Under the pieces are notes generated by a model. It saw nothing but the letters and a program-made list of their open reading frames with translations, did not search any database and was not told the DNA's origin. This document shows positions 25,848 through 34,984 of a DNA stretch of 64,000 bases, piece by piece. The first letter of the stretch is position 1, and each line of letters starts with the position of its first letter. The stretch comes from JAGNHN01 sp964590645 (lineage in GTDB: Bacteria > Bacteroidota > Bacteroidia > Bacteroidales > JAGNHN01). Where the stretch lies: NCBI GenBank assembly GCA_964590645.1, contig CAZPYJ010000020.1, positions 12,032 to 76,031 on the forward strand, written 5' to 3'. A program made the position numbers and the translations under genes.

Positions 25848-28163
25848 GTGAAGCGTCTCCTGTTCGTACTTCCCTTGCTGATCGTAGGCTTGGCATCCTG
25901 CTCACCCTCCAAATATGTGGGAGAAGGGGAGTATCTGCTTGAACGGAATAAGGTTTTAATAAAGGGAGAAGCAGAAAATGTCACCAGCGATGAGATGCAG
26001 AGCCTGGCAAGACAGCGACCTAACCGTAAGCTGCTGGGTATTTTCCGATTGAATACCTGGGCCTACCATAAAGCTGCAACAGGGAATGACAATGCAGTGA
26101 ATCGCTGGCTTTTGCGTTCCATTGCCAAAGAGCCGGTCATTGTGGATACAGGCTTGATTATTTCAAGCCTCAAGCAAATGGATTTATACCTGCAGAACAA
26201 AGGATACTTCAGCAACGAACTGGATTATCAAATCCGGAAAAAACGATGGTCGCGGTATGCTGCGAAAGTGGAATACTCCATCAGCCCCGGGAAAGAGTAT
26301 CGTTTGTGGACCATCCGCTCCTCGGTTCGCGATACCACCCTCGCCTTGTTTCTCGGACTGCATTTTGGGGAGAGAATACTCCAGCAGGGAATGATTTATG
26401 ATGTGGATATACTGGATGACGAACGCGATCGTATCGTGCACTTGTTGAAGGATTACGGCTATTACAGCTTTACCCGCGAATATATCACCTATCGCATTGA
26501 TAGTACCCTGGGGCAGGGCAGGATGGATGTGGAGATGATCATAGCCAATCCCCCTGGCAGGGATCATCATCCCCGGCAAAAGATAGACCGGATAATGATT
26601 TATCCTGATTTTGATCCGCTGCGCGACCCGTCAAAAGCCTGGGATACCCTGATTGTGGCGGATAGGAGATGGGGGCTGGAGAAAGCCCCTGGCTTATATT
26701 ACTTTTTGTATGATGATAAACTCCGGGTTAAGCCTGAGGTTATTCTGCAAAATATATTTATTGAACAGGGCGCTTATTATGCCCAGCAGGCCATCCAACG
26801 CACTTACCGACGGCTTTCCGACCTTCCTGTGTTTGGATTTGTCAACATTCACCTCAAAGAACTGCCTGAAAAAGCAGAGCGCTCCGGTGGCGGGCTTTCC
26901 TGCGAAATCAGGATCAGCAGGGCTGCCTCCAGTGCTTTCAATATTGAGACGGAGGGAACCAACTCTGCCGGTGATCTGGGGGTAGCTGGCAGTTTTGTTT
27001 TCGAAAACAGAAATCTGTTCCGGGGAGCGGAGTTTTTTCAGATAAGACTGAAAGGTGCGCTGGAGGTACAACGCCTTCCTGAGAGTACCGATGGTGAGTT
27101 CCTCTTCTTCAATACCTTTGAGACAGGTGCGGAGGCCAGCCTGCGCTTTCCCCGCTTTCTGCTGCCCTTGCGCGGGGATTTGTTCCCAAAACTTTTTGAA
27201 CCCTATACCCGCCTCAATTTGGCATACAATGTGCGACAGCGGCCAGCTTACCGCCGGGTTGCCACGAATATCTCCTTTGGCTATGAGTGGAAAGAAACGG
27301 CCGTTCGCCGGCATATACTTTATCCCGCTGATTTGAATGCCGTAGATATCATTGCTGACAGCAGTTTCAATCCCTCTGCTTTCGGCCCCTTGTATGCTGC
27401 ACAGTACACCGACCATTTGACGGCTGCCATTAAGTATAGCTTTATTTTGAATACCCAACCCATTGCCAGGGGAGGAAACTATCTCTATTTCAGGGCCAAT
27501 CTAAGCTCTGCCGGGAATTTCCTGGATTTTGCCCACAATGTATTCAGCTTGCCGGAAGACGAGAGAGGCTTTCACAGTTTGTTCAATATCCGATATGCAC
27601 AGTATATTCGCTTTGATGGGGATTTTCGATATTATCAGATTATGGATGGTGGGCAGAGCCTGGTTTATCGCCTGGCTGCCGGAATGGGAGTCCCTTATGG
27701 CAATTCGGTGGTGCTCCCTTTTGAACAGGCCTTTTTCTCCGGTGGTTCCAACAGCCTGAGGGGCTGGGAGGTTCGCTCACTGGGCCCTGGAGCTTATGCC
27801 AATCCCGAGAACAGGAGATATGATAAGATAGGTGATATCCTGCTGGAGGCCAGCGCCGAATATCGTTTCCCGGTATATCGTTACCTGAAAGGCGCCCTTT
27901 TTGCCGATGCCGGAAATATCTGGTTGCAAAATCAAGATGCAGCCCTTCCCGGCGGGGAGTTCCGGATTTCCTCCTTTGCCAGTCAGCTTGCATTGGATGC
28001 CGGACTGGGAATGCGTCTCGACTTCGGGTTCTTTTTGTTCCGGCTCGACGCAGCCCTGCCTTTGCGTGATCCTGCCCGGGTGGAGGGGGCCAGATGGCTG
28101 AGGTCGGCAGAGTACAAGATGAAGAAGGTTGTGTGGAATTTTGGAATTGGATATCCCTTCTGA
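25848..28163 (+). CDS. tamL: Translocation and assembly module lipoprotein TamL
   Basis: A 771-residue Omp85-family outer membrane protein that, with TamB, is thought to help insert outer membrane proteins or move lipids in Bacteroidota. The start is GTG at 25848, giving VKRLLFVLPLLIVGLASCSPSKYVGEG (read in two parts) with a lipobox LASC and the family-typical Cys-x-x-x-Lys-Tyr. A longer frame from 25695 overlaps the cheBR gene and its promoter, so it is rejected. POTRA-like repeats fill about 80-380, and the C-terminal barrel ends in aromatic Phe (NFGIGYPF), with SGGSNSLRGW being the Omp85 lid-lock block. tamB, often beside tamL, is not adjacent. The next gene starts one base after its stop. 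Confidence 0.87.
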   Translation: MKRLLFVLPLLIVGLASCSPSKYVGEGEYLLERNKVLIKGEAENVTSDEMQSLARQRPNRKLLGIFRLNTWAYHKAATGNDNAVNRWLLRSIAKEPVIVDTGLIISSLKQMDLYLQNKGYFSNELDYQIRKKRWSRYAAKVEYSISPGKEYRLWTIRSSVRDTTLALFLGLHFGERILQQGMIYDVDILDDERDRIVHLLKDYGYYSFTREYITYRIDSTLGQGRMDVEMIIANPPGRDHHPRQKIDRIMIYPDFDPLRDPSKAWDTLIVADRRWGLEKAPGLYYFLYDDKLRVKPEVILQNIFIEQGAYYAQQAIQRTYRRLSDLPVFGFVNIHLKELPEKAERSGGGLSCEIRISRAASSAFNIETEGTNSAGDLGVAGSFVFENRNLFRGAEFFQIRLKGALEVQRLPESTDGEFLFFNTFETGAEASLRFPRFLLPLRGDLFPKLFEPYTRLNLAYNVRQRPAYRRVATNISFGYEWKETAVRRHILYPADLNAVDIIADSSFNPSAFGPLYAAQYTDHLTAAIKYSFILNTQPIARGGNYLYFRANLSSAGNFLDFAHNVFSLPEDERGFHSLFNIRYAQYIRFDGDFRYYQIMDGGQSLVYRLAAGMGVPYGNSVVLPFEQAFFSGGSNSLRGWEVRSLGPGAYANPENRRYDKIGDILLEASAEYRFPVYRYLKGALFADAGNIWLQNQDAALPGGEFRISSFASQLALDAGLGMRLDFGFFLFRLDAALPLRDPARVEGARWLRSAEYKMKKVVWNFGIGYPF

Positions 28164-28164
28164 G

Positions 28165-29610
28165 ATGAATCATACCACCAGGGTTTCCGAAGCTTTTTAT
28201 GCAGCATTCCCCCATCAGCCTACTCCCGGACAGGCTGAGGCTATTAGCGGGATTGCCGAATTCCTGAGCGATCCGGATGCCCAAAGCCTGTTTCTCTTAA
28301 AGGGGTATGCCGGCACCGGGAAAACAAGCCTGGTCAGCGCATTGGTAAAGGTTCTCAGGCAATTTCGTATTTCCACTATGCTGCTGGCACCCACCGGAAG
28401 AGCGGCCAAGGTGCTGGGAGCTTATGCCGGGAAGAGAGCACACACCATCCATAAGTGTATTTATGCCCAACGGGTACTGCCCGATGGAAGCATTCGGCTT
28501 GAGCTTGGCCATAACCGGCTCAGGAGGTGCCTGTTTATCGTGGATGAAGCTTCGATGATTACAGATGAAAGTAGCCAAAATGGCCATTTTCAGGGTCGAA
28601 AGGTGCTGACAGATCTTTTTAACTTTGTTTATTCAGGCGATCGTTGCCGGGTGCTTCTGCTGGGAGATGCAGCGCAATTGCCCCCGGTCGGGCTCGATCT
28701 CAGTCCGGCCCTGGATGTCTCCTTCCTCAAAGCTGCCTTTCACCTGAAAATTTTTGAGTCGGAACTCACCGATGTGGTCAGGCAGGAAGCCGGATCATCG
28801 GTGCTCCTCAATGCTACTGCTTTGCGGGAGAAGCTGCGCCACGAAGATTATGCATTTCCCTGGTTGCGTCTTGAGGCCCGGGGCAATATGCAGGTACTGG
28901 ACGCACAGGGCTTTCAGGAGGCCCTGATGCAGCATTTCAGTGGTGAGGAAGCAGATGAGACTGTCCTGATCACCCGCACCAACCAGCGGGCCAACCTCTT
29001 CAACAGGGAGATACGTCAGCGCATCCTGTTTCGTGAGGGGGAGATCAATGCCGGAGACCGGATTATGGTTGTGAGAAACAACTATTTCTGGCTTGAAGAA
29101 GATGCCCCGGCGGGCTTCATTGCCAACGGAGATATGATGGAGTTACTGCGGATTGATGATGTGGAAGAAAGATATGATCTGCGCTTTGCCCGGGCAGAAT
29201 GCCGTATGCTGGATTATCCCGAACAGGCTCCGCTTAGTGCGCTTATCCTTCTGGATACCCTCAATTCGCCGGGCCCTGGTCTGGGAGCGGAAGCAGAGGA
29301 GCATCTCTTTGCAAGCCTGATGAAAACCTACCATTACATTGAGCATCGTCAGGCGCGACTGGAAGCCTTGCGCAATGATCCCTATTACAATGCCCTGCAC
29401 ATCAAATTCGCCTATGCCCTCACTGGTCATAAAACCCAGGGAGGGCAATGGCAAAATGTGTTTGTAGACCAGGGATATCTGTCGGATGAGATGATTGGAA
29501 GATCATATCTCAGGTGGTTATATACAGCCATTACCAGGGCCAGTGTACGTGGATACCTGATCGGCTTCCGTGATGAGTTGATCGGAGAGCAGCTGCAGCC
29601 GGATCAGTAG
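28165..29610 (+). CDS. RecD-like SF1 helicase/ATPase
   Basis: A 481-residue superfamily 1 helicase. Walker A is GYAGTGKTSLVSAL at about residue 50, motif II is LFIVDEASM, motif III LLLGDAAQLPPVG, and the C-terminal UvrD-C-2 block is ALTGHKTQGGQW with WLYTAITRA. The order and length fit the single-subunit RecD2/Dda-like enzymes common in Bacteroidota, which unwind DNA 5' to 3'. It lacks the long N-terminal region of RecD2, so it is more like the short helicases annotated as ATP-dependent RecD-like. The ATG is one base after the tamL stop; an earlier in-frame codon at 28129 lies inside tamL. The 3' end overlaps the tail of proS by seven bases, convergent. Confidence 0.9.
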   Translation: MNHTTRVSEAFYAAFPHQPTPGQAEAISGIAEFLSDPDAQSLFLLKGYAGTGKTSLVSALVKVLRQFRISTMLLAPTGRAAKVLGAYAGKRAHTIHKCIYAQRVLPDGSIRLELGHNRLRRCLFIVDEASMITDESSQNGHFQGRKVLTDLFNFVYSGDRCRVLLLGDAAQLPPVGLDLSPALDVSFLKAAFHLKIFESELTDVVRQEAGSSVLLNATALREKLRHEDYAFPWLRLEARGNMQVLDAQGFQEALMQHFSGEEADETVLITRTNQRANLFNREIRQRILFREGEINAGDRIMVVRNNYFWLEEDAPAGFIANGDMMELLRIDDVEERYDLRFARAECRMLDYPEQAPLSALILLDTLNSPGPGLGAEAEEHLFASLMKTYHYIEHRQARLEALRNDPYYNALHIKFAYALTGHKTQGGQWQNVFVDQGYLSDEMIGRSYLRWLYTAITRASVRGYLIGFRDELIGEQLQPDQ

Positions 29611-31079
29611 GCCCGGGCAAATACGACCCTGCGGGATGATGGCTTGCCGGTGTAGATGCATTTCCCAGCTTCTTCTTTTCCATCCAGGGGAATCAGCCGG
29701 ATCGTGGCTTTGGTTTCCTCCTTGATCAATTGCTCCGTTTCCGGGCTGCCATCCCAATGGGCTTGAACAAATCCGCCTTTCTCATCCAGGATACGGATAA
29801 ATTCGTCCCAGGTATCAGCCTTGCAGGTGCTTTCGTCTCTGAAGTTTAAGGCTTTCTGGAAAAGGTTGGCCTGAATTTGCTCCAGAAGGTGTTTCACCTT
29901 ATGACCTATGTCTGTAATCTGCAGGATTTCCTTCTCCAGGGTATCCCGTCGAGCAATCTCCACAGTTCCGTTTTCTACGTCTCGCGGTCCAATCGCAATG
30001 CGCACCGGGACCCCTTTGAACTCATATTCGTTGAATTTCCATCCGGGCTTTTGGCTGTCATCCTCATCCAGTTTGACACTGATCCCTGCTTCTTTGAGTT
30101 CTGCGGCTATCCTTCGGGCAGCCATCAACACTACTTCCTTTTGCTCATTGTTTCGGTATATCGGAATGATGACGCTTTGGATGGGCGCCAGCCGTGGAGG
30201 GAGTACAAGGCCGTGATCATCACTGTGTGCCATCACCAAAGCGCCCATCAGACGGGTAGAAACGCCCCAGGAGGTAGCCCAGACGTATTCAAGCTGATTG
30301 CTCTTATTCAGGAACTTCACATCAAATGCCTTGGCAAAGTTTTGTCCGAGAAAATGACTGGTCCCTGCCTGCAGGGCTTTACCATCCTGCATTAAAGCTT
30401 CAATGCAATAGGTCTCAACCGCCCCGGCGAAGCGTTCATTGGGGGATTTAATGCCTTTCAATACCGGCACGGCCATCCAATTCTCCGCAAAGTCAGCATA
30501 CACATTGAGCATTTGCTCTGTCTCCTGTATCGCTTCCTCACGGGTCTCGTGGGCGGTATGACCTTCCTGCCAGAGAAATTCCGTGGTTCGCAAAAACAGA
30601 CGGGTACGCATTTCCCAGCGCACCACATTGGCCCATTGATTTACCAGGATGGGAAGGTCACGGTAAGATTGTATCCAGTTACGATAGGTGTCCCAGATAA
30701 TGGTTTCCGAAGTAGGTCTGACGATTAACTCTTCTTCCAGTTTGGCTGTCTCATCAACCACCACTCCCTTTCCGTCCGGAGATGCTTTAAGCCGGTAGTG
30801 CGTAACAACGGCACACTCTTTGGCAAAGCCCTCCACGTGATCTGCTTCCTTGCTGAAGAAAGATTTTGGGATAAACAAGGGGAAATAGGCATTCTGATGG
30901 CCCGTCTCTTTGAACATATCATCCAGGGCACGTTGCATCTTCTCCCAAATGGCATAGCCATAAGGTTTGATTACCATACATCCCCTAACAGCCGAAGTTT
31001 CAGCCAGCCCTGCCCTGATCACAAGGTCATTGTACCATTTGGAATAGTCTTCCTCACGGGAAGTGAAGTTTTTTGCCAT
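29604..31079 (-). CDS. proS: Proline--tRNA ligase, eukaryote/archaeal type
   Basis: A class II synthetase (491 aa) that charges tRNA-Pro. Landmarks are EDYSKWYNDLVIRAGLAE at the start, motif 1 in VRGCMVIKPYGYAIWE, motif 2 in RWEMRTRLFLRTTEFLWQEG and motif 3 near GALVMAHSDDHGLVLPP. The C-terminal anticodon-binding domain ends VVFARAY with a terminal Tyr. This is the type without the bacterial YbaK-like editing insertion, as in most Bacteroidota. The ATG at 31079 is chosen because the family begins MAKNFTSREEDYS; a start 22 codons earlier adds unrelated residues. It is divergent from the lipoprotein gene at 31180 and converges with the helicase gene. Confidence 0.94.
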   Translation of the reverse strand: MAKNFTSREEDYSKWYNDLVIRAGLAETSAVRGCMVIKPYGYAIWEKMQRALDDMFKETGHQNAYFPLFIPKSFFSKEADHVEGFAKECAVVTHYRLKASPDGKGVVVDETAKLEEELIVRPTSETIIWDTYRNWIQSYRDLPILVNQWANVVRWEMRTRLFLRTTEFLWQEGHTAHETREEAIQETEQMLNVYADFAENWMAVPVLKGIKSPNERFAGAVETYCIEALMQDGKALQAGTSHFLGQNFAKAFDVKFLNKSNQLEYVWATSWGVSTRLMGALVMAHSDDHGLVLPPRLAPIQSVIIPIYRNNEQKEVVLMAARRIAAELKEAGISVKLDEDDSQKPGWKFNEYEFKGVPVRIAIGPRDVENGTVEIARRDTLEKEILQITDIGHKVKHLLEQIQANLFQKALNFRDESTCKADTWDEFIRILDEKGGFVQAHWDGSPETEQLIKEETKATIRLIPLDGKEEAGKCIYTGKPSSRRVVFARAY

Positions 31080-31179
31080 TACTGCTTTTTGGTATGATAC
31101 TTGCTTTTTTGCAGGTGTCAATGATTGTAGCGACAAAATTAACAAATACCATAAACACTAATCCAGGGAGGATAGAGCA

Positions 31180-32949
31180 ATGAAAAAGATTCTGATTTTA
31201 ACAAGCCTGGCTTTTACGGTTCTCCTGGCTTCCTGTTCGGCAAGCCAAACCGGATATGCCGTTTACGACGATGTCTATTACCGCGCATCGGATCCCAAAC
31301 CAGCTAGCACATCTGTGGCAACGCCTGAAGACAATCGCTACATTACCACGGATCCGGATTATGCCGTCAAAACTGAATCTGCCGGGGTGGATTACCGCGA
31401 TCCCGATTATGCGGGTTATGATGAGGATCTCTATTATGAGAACAACACCTTCCCCAGGAAGGAAGGCCAGTCAGGAGAGTATACTTCTTCCTCCTATTCT
31501 TCCCCTGACGGGAACACCTATGTCACCAACAACTACTACGGGGAAAATTACTACGACTATGCGTATTCTTCACGTATCCGCCGCTTCCACAACCCCGCCT
31601 TTTATGACTATTACCACGGTTATTATACAAATATGTACTGGTATACCTACGATCCCTTCTACTATGGTACCAGTATCTACACCGGTTACAACTACTGGGA
31701 TCCCTATTATTCCTTCGGATGGCCGCGTTTCAGCCTCGGTTATTCCTGGGGTTGGGGTGGTTTTTACTACAACTGGCCTATGTATTCCTATCGGCCTTAC
31801 TATGGCTGGGGCTCTCCGTACTGGGGATACAACAGCTACTGGCGTGGCTACAACCACGGTTACTGGGATGGCTACTATTCAGGACACTACTCAAGCTACT
31901 ATTACAACAGTTTTGATCACACCTATCACTACGGACCACGCACCAACCGTGGCAGCAGTTCCGGGACTACCCCCGACGGGCGCCCACCCCGTACCCTGGG
32001 GGAGCGCTATGAGAATGCGATGGCCAGCCAGGGAGTGCGCACAGGTAGAACTGCCTTTATGGAACGCTACGAAGGAGTGGATCGGAAGTCTGGCAGGGAT
32101 ATCACACCTACCGCAGAAACCCGCGAGGACAACCAACACAGGGGGAATGTGAATTCATCTGAAGCCGGCGGAGTAAGCCCGATGCAGTCACGTCAGGCAG
32201 AAACTACCACACAGCGTGAGTCGACGACCGTCACCGAAGCTGCTCAGACCGGCAAACGGGATAATGCACTCAATGAAACACAGCAGCCTGTACAAACAAG
32301 ACAGTCATCCTGGGTAGAAAACCAGGCCAGAAATGCATCAGAACAAGCGCAGGGCAGCAGGAGTTCAACAGAAACCCAAACACCTGCCCGGACCGATGCG
32401 GAGGGATACAGCAATACAAACCGGTACAACTACCGTCAGAATACCCAGGCGGAAGATCCTTCCACCAAGTACCGCCGTCCTGACCCTGCCGTCTATCAGC
32501 GCTACGAAAAGCCCAAGGTATACACCTCACCCAGTTATACCCGCCCGCAATCGAGTCAGGAGTATACCAGCCCCGGAGCACGCACACCTCAAAACTATAC
32601 CCGGCCTGAGAATGCGACACCACAACGTTCCCGCCCGGATTATACCCGCCCGGCGGAACCACAGTACCAGAAGCCAAGCCGGACTTATAGTCCGCCAAGC
32701 AGATCGGGCGAAAGCAGTGTACCCCGATACACGCCCCCTTCCCGCTCCGGAAGCAGTTCAGGGAGTACACCCAGCAGATCATACACCCCGCCCAGCAGAT
32801 CATCCGGGACGTACAGTGCCCCTGCAAGAAGCAGTAGCTCGGGATCAAGTGTTACTCCTTCGCGTTCCTCCAGCAGCAGCTCAAGCTCTTCCAGAAGCAG
32901 CTCAGGTTCATCCGGCTCGTCCGGATCCAGCCGCGGAGGACGCAGATAA
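31180..32949 (+). CDS. Tyr/Gly-rich, Ser/Pro-rich lipoprotein
   Basis: A 589-residue low-complexity lipoprotein of unknown function. The signal is MKKILILTSLAFTVLLASC, with the lipobox Cys at residue 19. Three parts follow: an acidic stretch with short DPDYA repeats (about 20-110), a Tyr/Trp/Gly-dense stretch of about 130 residues (GYSWGWGGFYYNWPMYS and similar), and a Ser/Thr/Pro/Arg-rich tail of some 330 residues with repeated YTPPSRS and SSS units ending in RGGRR. Such compositions suit a surface or cell-wall-associated structural protein. An unusually strong Shine-Dalgarno-like AGGGAGG sits at 31165-31171, eight bases before the ATG, though Bacteroidota rarely rely on these. It precedes the OmpP1-type gene by 35 bases; possibly cotranscribed. 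Confidence 0.8.
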   Translation: MKKILILTSLAFTVLLASCSASQTGYAVYDDVYYRASDPKPASTSVATPEDNRYITTDPDYAVKTESAGVDYRDPDYAGYDEDLYYENNTFPRKEGQSGEYTSSSYSSPDGNTYVTNNYYGENYYDYAYSSRIRRFHNPAFYDYYHGYYTNMYWYTYDPFYYGTSIYTGYNYWDPYYSFGWPRFSLGYSWGWGGFYYNWPMYSYRPYYGWGSPYWGYNSYWRGYNHGYWDGYYSGHYSSYYYNSFDHTYHYGPRTNRGSSSGTTPDGRPPRTLGERYENAMASQGVRTGRTAFMERYEGVDRKSGRDITPTAETREDNQHRGNVNSSEAGGVSPMQSRQAETTTQRESTTVTEAAQTGKRDNALNETQQPVQTRQSSWVENQARNASEQAQGSRSSTETQTPARTDAEGYSNTNRYNYRQNTQAEDPSTKYRRPDPAVYQRYEKPKVYTSPSYTRPQSSQEYTSPGARTPQNYTRPENATPQRSRPDYTRPAEPQYQKPSRTYSPPSRSGESSVPRYTPPSRSGSSSGSTPSRSYTPPSRSSGTYSAPARSSSSGSSVTPSRSSSSSSSSSRSSSGSSGSSGSSRGGRR

Positions 32950-32984
32950 GCATCATTCACATAATCAGTAATTCATAAATCATT

Positions 32985-34430
32985 GTGATGAAAAAGATTT
33001 GGTTTGCCCTGACAGCTTTGATCAGCCTTGGCCTTACCCAGGCTCAGAATGAAGTAGATGCCTTGCGCTATTCATTAACATCCCCCGGAGGAACCGCACG
33101 ATCCACTGCCCTCTCAGGTGCCTTTGGAGCCCTGGGTGCAGATTTCTCCACCCTCAGCACCAATCCGGCCGGAATTGGTGTATATCAGGGATCAGAGTTC
33201 ACATTTACCCCAAGCCTGTATCTGGGAAATACGGAATCCGGTTTCCTGGGAGGCTATGGTGAAGACCTGAAGTATAACTTTAATCTGGGAAACGCCGGGC
33301 TGGTATTTTCAATCCCTACCGGTCCCGCTTCCAAAAACAAAGGATGGAAGAGCTTTCAGTTCGGGATGGGGCTGAACCGTTTGGCCAACTTCAACAACCG
33401 TATCCTGATCGAAGGATTCAATGCCCAAAGCTCCTTGCTTGATGCATACAAAGATTATGCATTCGGGAAGCGACCAGGTGAGCTGGATCCTTTCGATACA
33501 GAACTGGCCTGGAATACCTGGCTGCTCGACACCCTCTCCAATAGTGGTACACAATACAGCTCTGCGGTAGAGGGGGGTAATGTCACCCAAAGAAAGTCCA
33601 TTACCTCAGATGGATCGATCAATGAGTTTGTGCTCTCAATGGGTGCCAACTATCGCGATAAGCTCTATCTGGGCGCCAGCCTGGGTTTCCCCTTTGTTCG
33701 CTATTTTGAGAACAGCAGCTATATGGAAAAGGATTACGATGATTACTATCCCGATTTCGATGAATTCAATGTCTTTGAAACCCTGGAAGCCAGAGGGAGC
33801 GGTGTCAACTTTAAGCTGGGGATGATTTATCGTGCTGCCGATTGGGTCAGGATGGGCGTGGCCCTGCATACCCCAACCTTTTACACTATGCGTGAAGACT
33901 ACAATACTACCATTGCCAGCCGCTTCGATAATGGGGATGCCTATGAGTCAAGCTCACCCGACGGACGATTTGACTATGAGTTGGAAACTCCGATGCGGGC
34001 CATCGGCTCCATTGCTTTCATTGTCGGGAAGATGGGCCTGATCAGCGCCGATTACGAACTGGTGGATTATTCCTCTGCCCGCTTGCGCAGTTCCACCTAT
34101 CGTTTCTTTGATGAGAATAATGCAATTCGGAACAGCTATACTGCAGCTGGCAACCTGCGCCTGGGTACAGAATGGAGATATGAGAACTTCAGCTTCCGAG
34201 GCGGATTCGCAATGTATGGCAGCCCGTACAAGAATAATCTGAATGATGGAGAACGGACGTCCCTGAGTTTGGGACTGGGAGTGAGGGAAGAGGGATATTT
34301 CCTGGATTTTGCTTACATCCGTACAATGTATTCCGAGGACTATTATTTGTATGATCCGGCACGTGTGCCGGCCGCCCTGAACGACTTTACCCAGCAGAGC
34401 TTCCTGATGACCCTGGGCCTGCGCTTTTAA
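32985..34430 (+). CDS. OmpP1/FadL-family outer membrane protein
   Basis: A 481-residue beta-barrel. The signal peptide (MKKIWFALTALISLGLTQA, cleavage before QNEVDALRY) is followed by the family start RYSLTSPGGTARSTALSGAFG and ALGADFSTLSTNPAGIGVY, where the NPAG turn is characteristic of the OmpP1/FadL/TodX group. The C-terminus is LMTLGLRF with the terminal Phe. FadL-type proteins move hydrophobic compounds such as long-chain fatty acids across the outer membrane; Bacteroidota members are often labelled hemin receptors without proof. ATG at 32985 gives MMKK; the next codon is also ATG and equally likely. A terminator follows at 34472. The upstream lipoprotein gene is probably in the same operon. 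Confidence 0.87.
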   Translation: MMKKIWFALTALISLGLTQAQNEVDALRYSLTSPGGTARSTALSGAFGALGADFSTLSTNPAGIGVYQGSEFTFTPSLYLGNTESGFLGGYGEDLKYNFNLGNAGLVFSIPTGPASKNKGWKSFQFGMGLNRLANFNNRILIEGFNAQSSLLDAYKDYAFGKRPGELDPFDTELAWNTWLLDTLSNSGTQYSSAVEGGNVTQRKSITSDGSINEFVLSMGANYRDKLYLGASLGFPFVRYFENSSYMEKDYDDYYPDFDEFNVFETLEARGSGVNFKLGMIYRAADWVRMGVALHTPTFYTMREDYNTTIASRFDNGDAYESSSPDGRFDYELETPMRAIGSIAFIVGKMGLISADYELVDYSSARLRSSTYRFFDENNAIRNSYTAAGNLRLGTEWRYENFSFRGGFAMYGSPYKNNLNDGERTSLSLGLGVREEGYFLDFAYIRTMYSEDYYLYDPARVPAALNDFTQQSFLMTLGLRF

Positions 34431-34471
34431 AACGGCCTGCTGTCTGTTGGCAGCATTCAAATATACCCCTG

Positions 34472-34497
34472 GCAGTCCTGATGGACTGCTTTTTTTT
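34472..34497 (+). terminator. Rho-independent terminator after the OmpP1-type gene
   Basis: GCAGTCC (34472-34478), loop TGAT, GGACTGC (34483-34489), then eight T's. Confidence 0.88.
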
Positions 34498-34500
34498 GAT

Positions 34501-34526
34501 AAAAAAAATGCCTCTTTGCAGAGGCA
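34501..34526 (-). terminator. Rho-independent terminator after rpsT
   Basis: On the minus strand TGCCTCT, loop GCAA, AGAGGCA, then eight T's (complement of the A run 34501-34508). It lies back to back with the plus-strand terminator, only three bases apart. Confidence 0.88.
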
Positions 34527-34555
34527 CCTGGATATATGAATATGGTTAAGGAAAA

Positions 34556-34810
34556 TCAGGACAGCTTATTCATTTGCAAGGCAAGCCTGGATTTGAGGTT
34601 TCCCGCTTTGTTTTTATGGATAATGTTCCGCTTTGCATTTTTATCGATCAGGGAAACCACCTTGGGGTAAGATGTTTCAGCTTCATTTTTATCTGTGAGG
34701 CTGCGGAAGAGCTTGATCGCATTACGCATTGTCTTGGCGTAGTAGCGGTTATGAACTCTGCGCTTTTCGTTCTGCCTTACCCTTTTCAGAGCTGATTGAT
34801 GATTGGCCAT
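34556..34810 (-). CDS. rpsT: 30S ribosomal protein S20
   Basis: An 84-residue basic helical protein that binds 16S rRNA early in small-subunit assembly. It starts MANHQSALKRVRQNEKRR and ends NLKSRLALQMNKLS, with RNAIKLFRSLTD in between; both length and sequence are typical for the family in Bacteroidota. It stands alone with its own promoter upstream and terminator downstream. Confidence 0.96.
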   Translation of the reverse strand: MANHQSALKRVRQNEKRRVHNRYYAKTMRNAIKLFRSLTDKNEAETSYPKVVSLIDKNAKRNIIHKNKAGNLKSRLALQMNKLS

Positions 34811-34849
34811 ATTGTATTTACTTGATGATTAGTCGTTAAAATCGGGCTG

Positions 34850-34880
34850 CAAAGATAAAATGATTTTCTCAAATCCCAAA
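34850..34880 (-). promoter_or_regulatory. Promoter for rpsT, full Bacteroidota consensus
   Basis: On the minus strand TTTG (complement of 34877-34880), exactly 19 bases, then TATCTTTG (complement of 34850-34857). Both elements match the Bacteroidota primary sigma consensus without mismatch. Transcription would begin about 33 bases before the rpsT ATG. This is the clearest promoter in the window. Confidence 0.7.
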
Positions 34881-34984
34881 TATTTTCTCCCTATTCCGAT
34901 GAGGTGCGAGCAGGCATATCCCCTTCCAATCCTTAGCTGTCATTTCCTATATTCAAATCCGTGACCATTCGGCCAAGCTTGATC

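Noticed and set aside
32500..32940. Repeated TACACCCGCCC and AGCAGC-like units
   Set aside because: They are in frame and encode the Ser/Pro/Arg-rich tail of the lipoprotein at 31180, not a non-coding repeat array.
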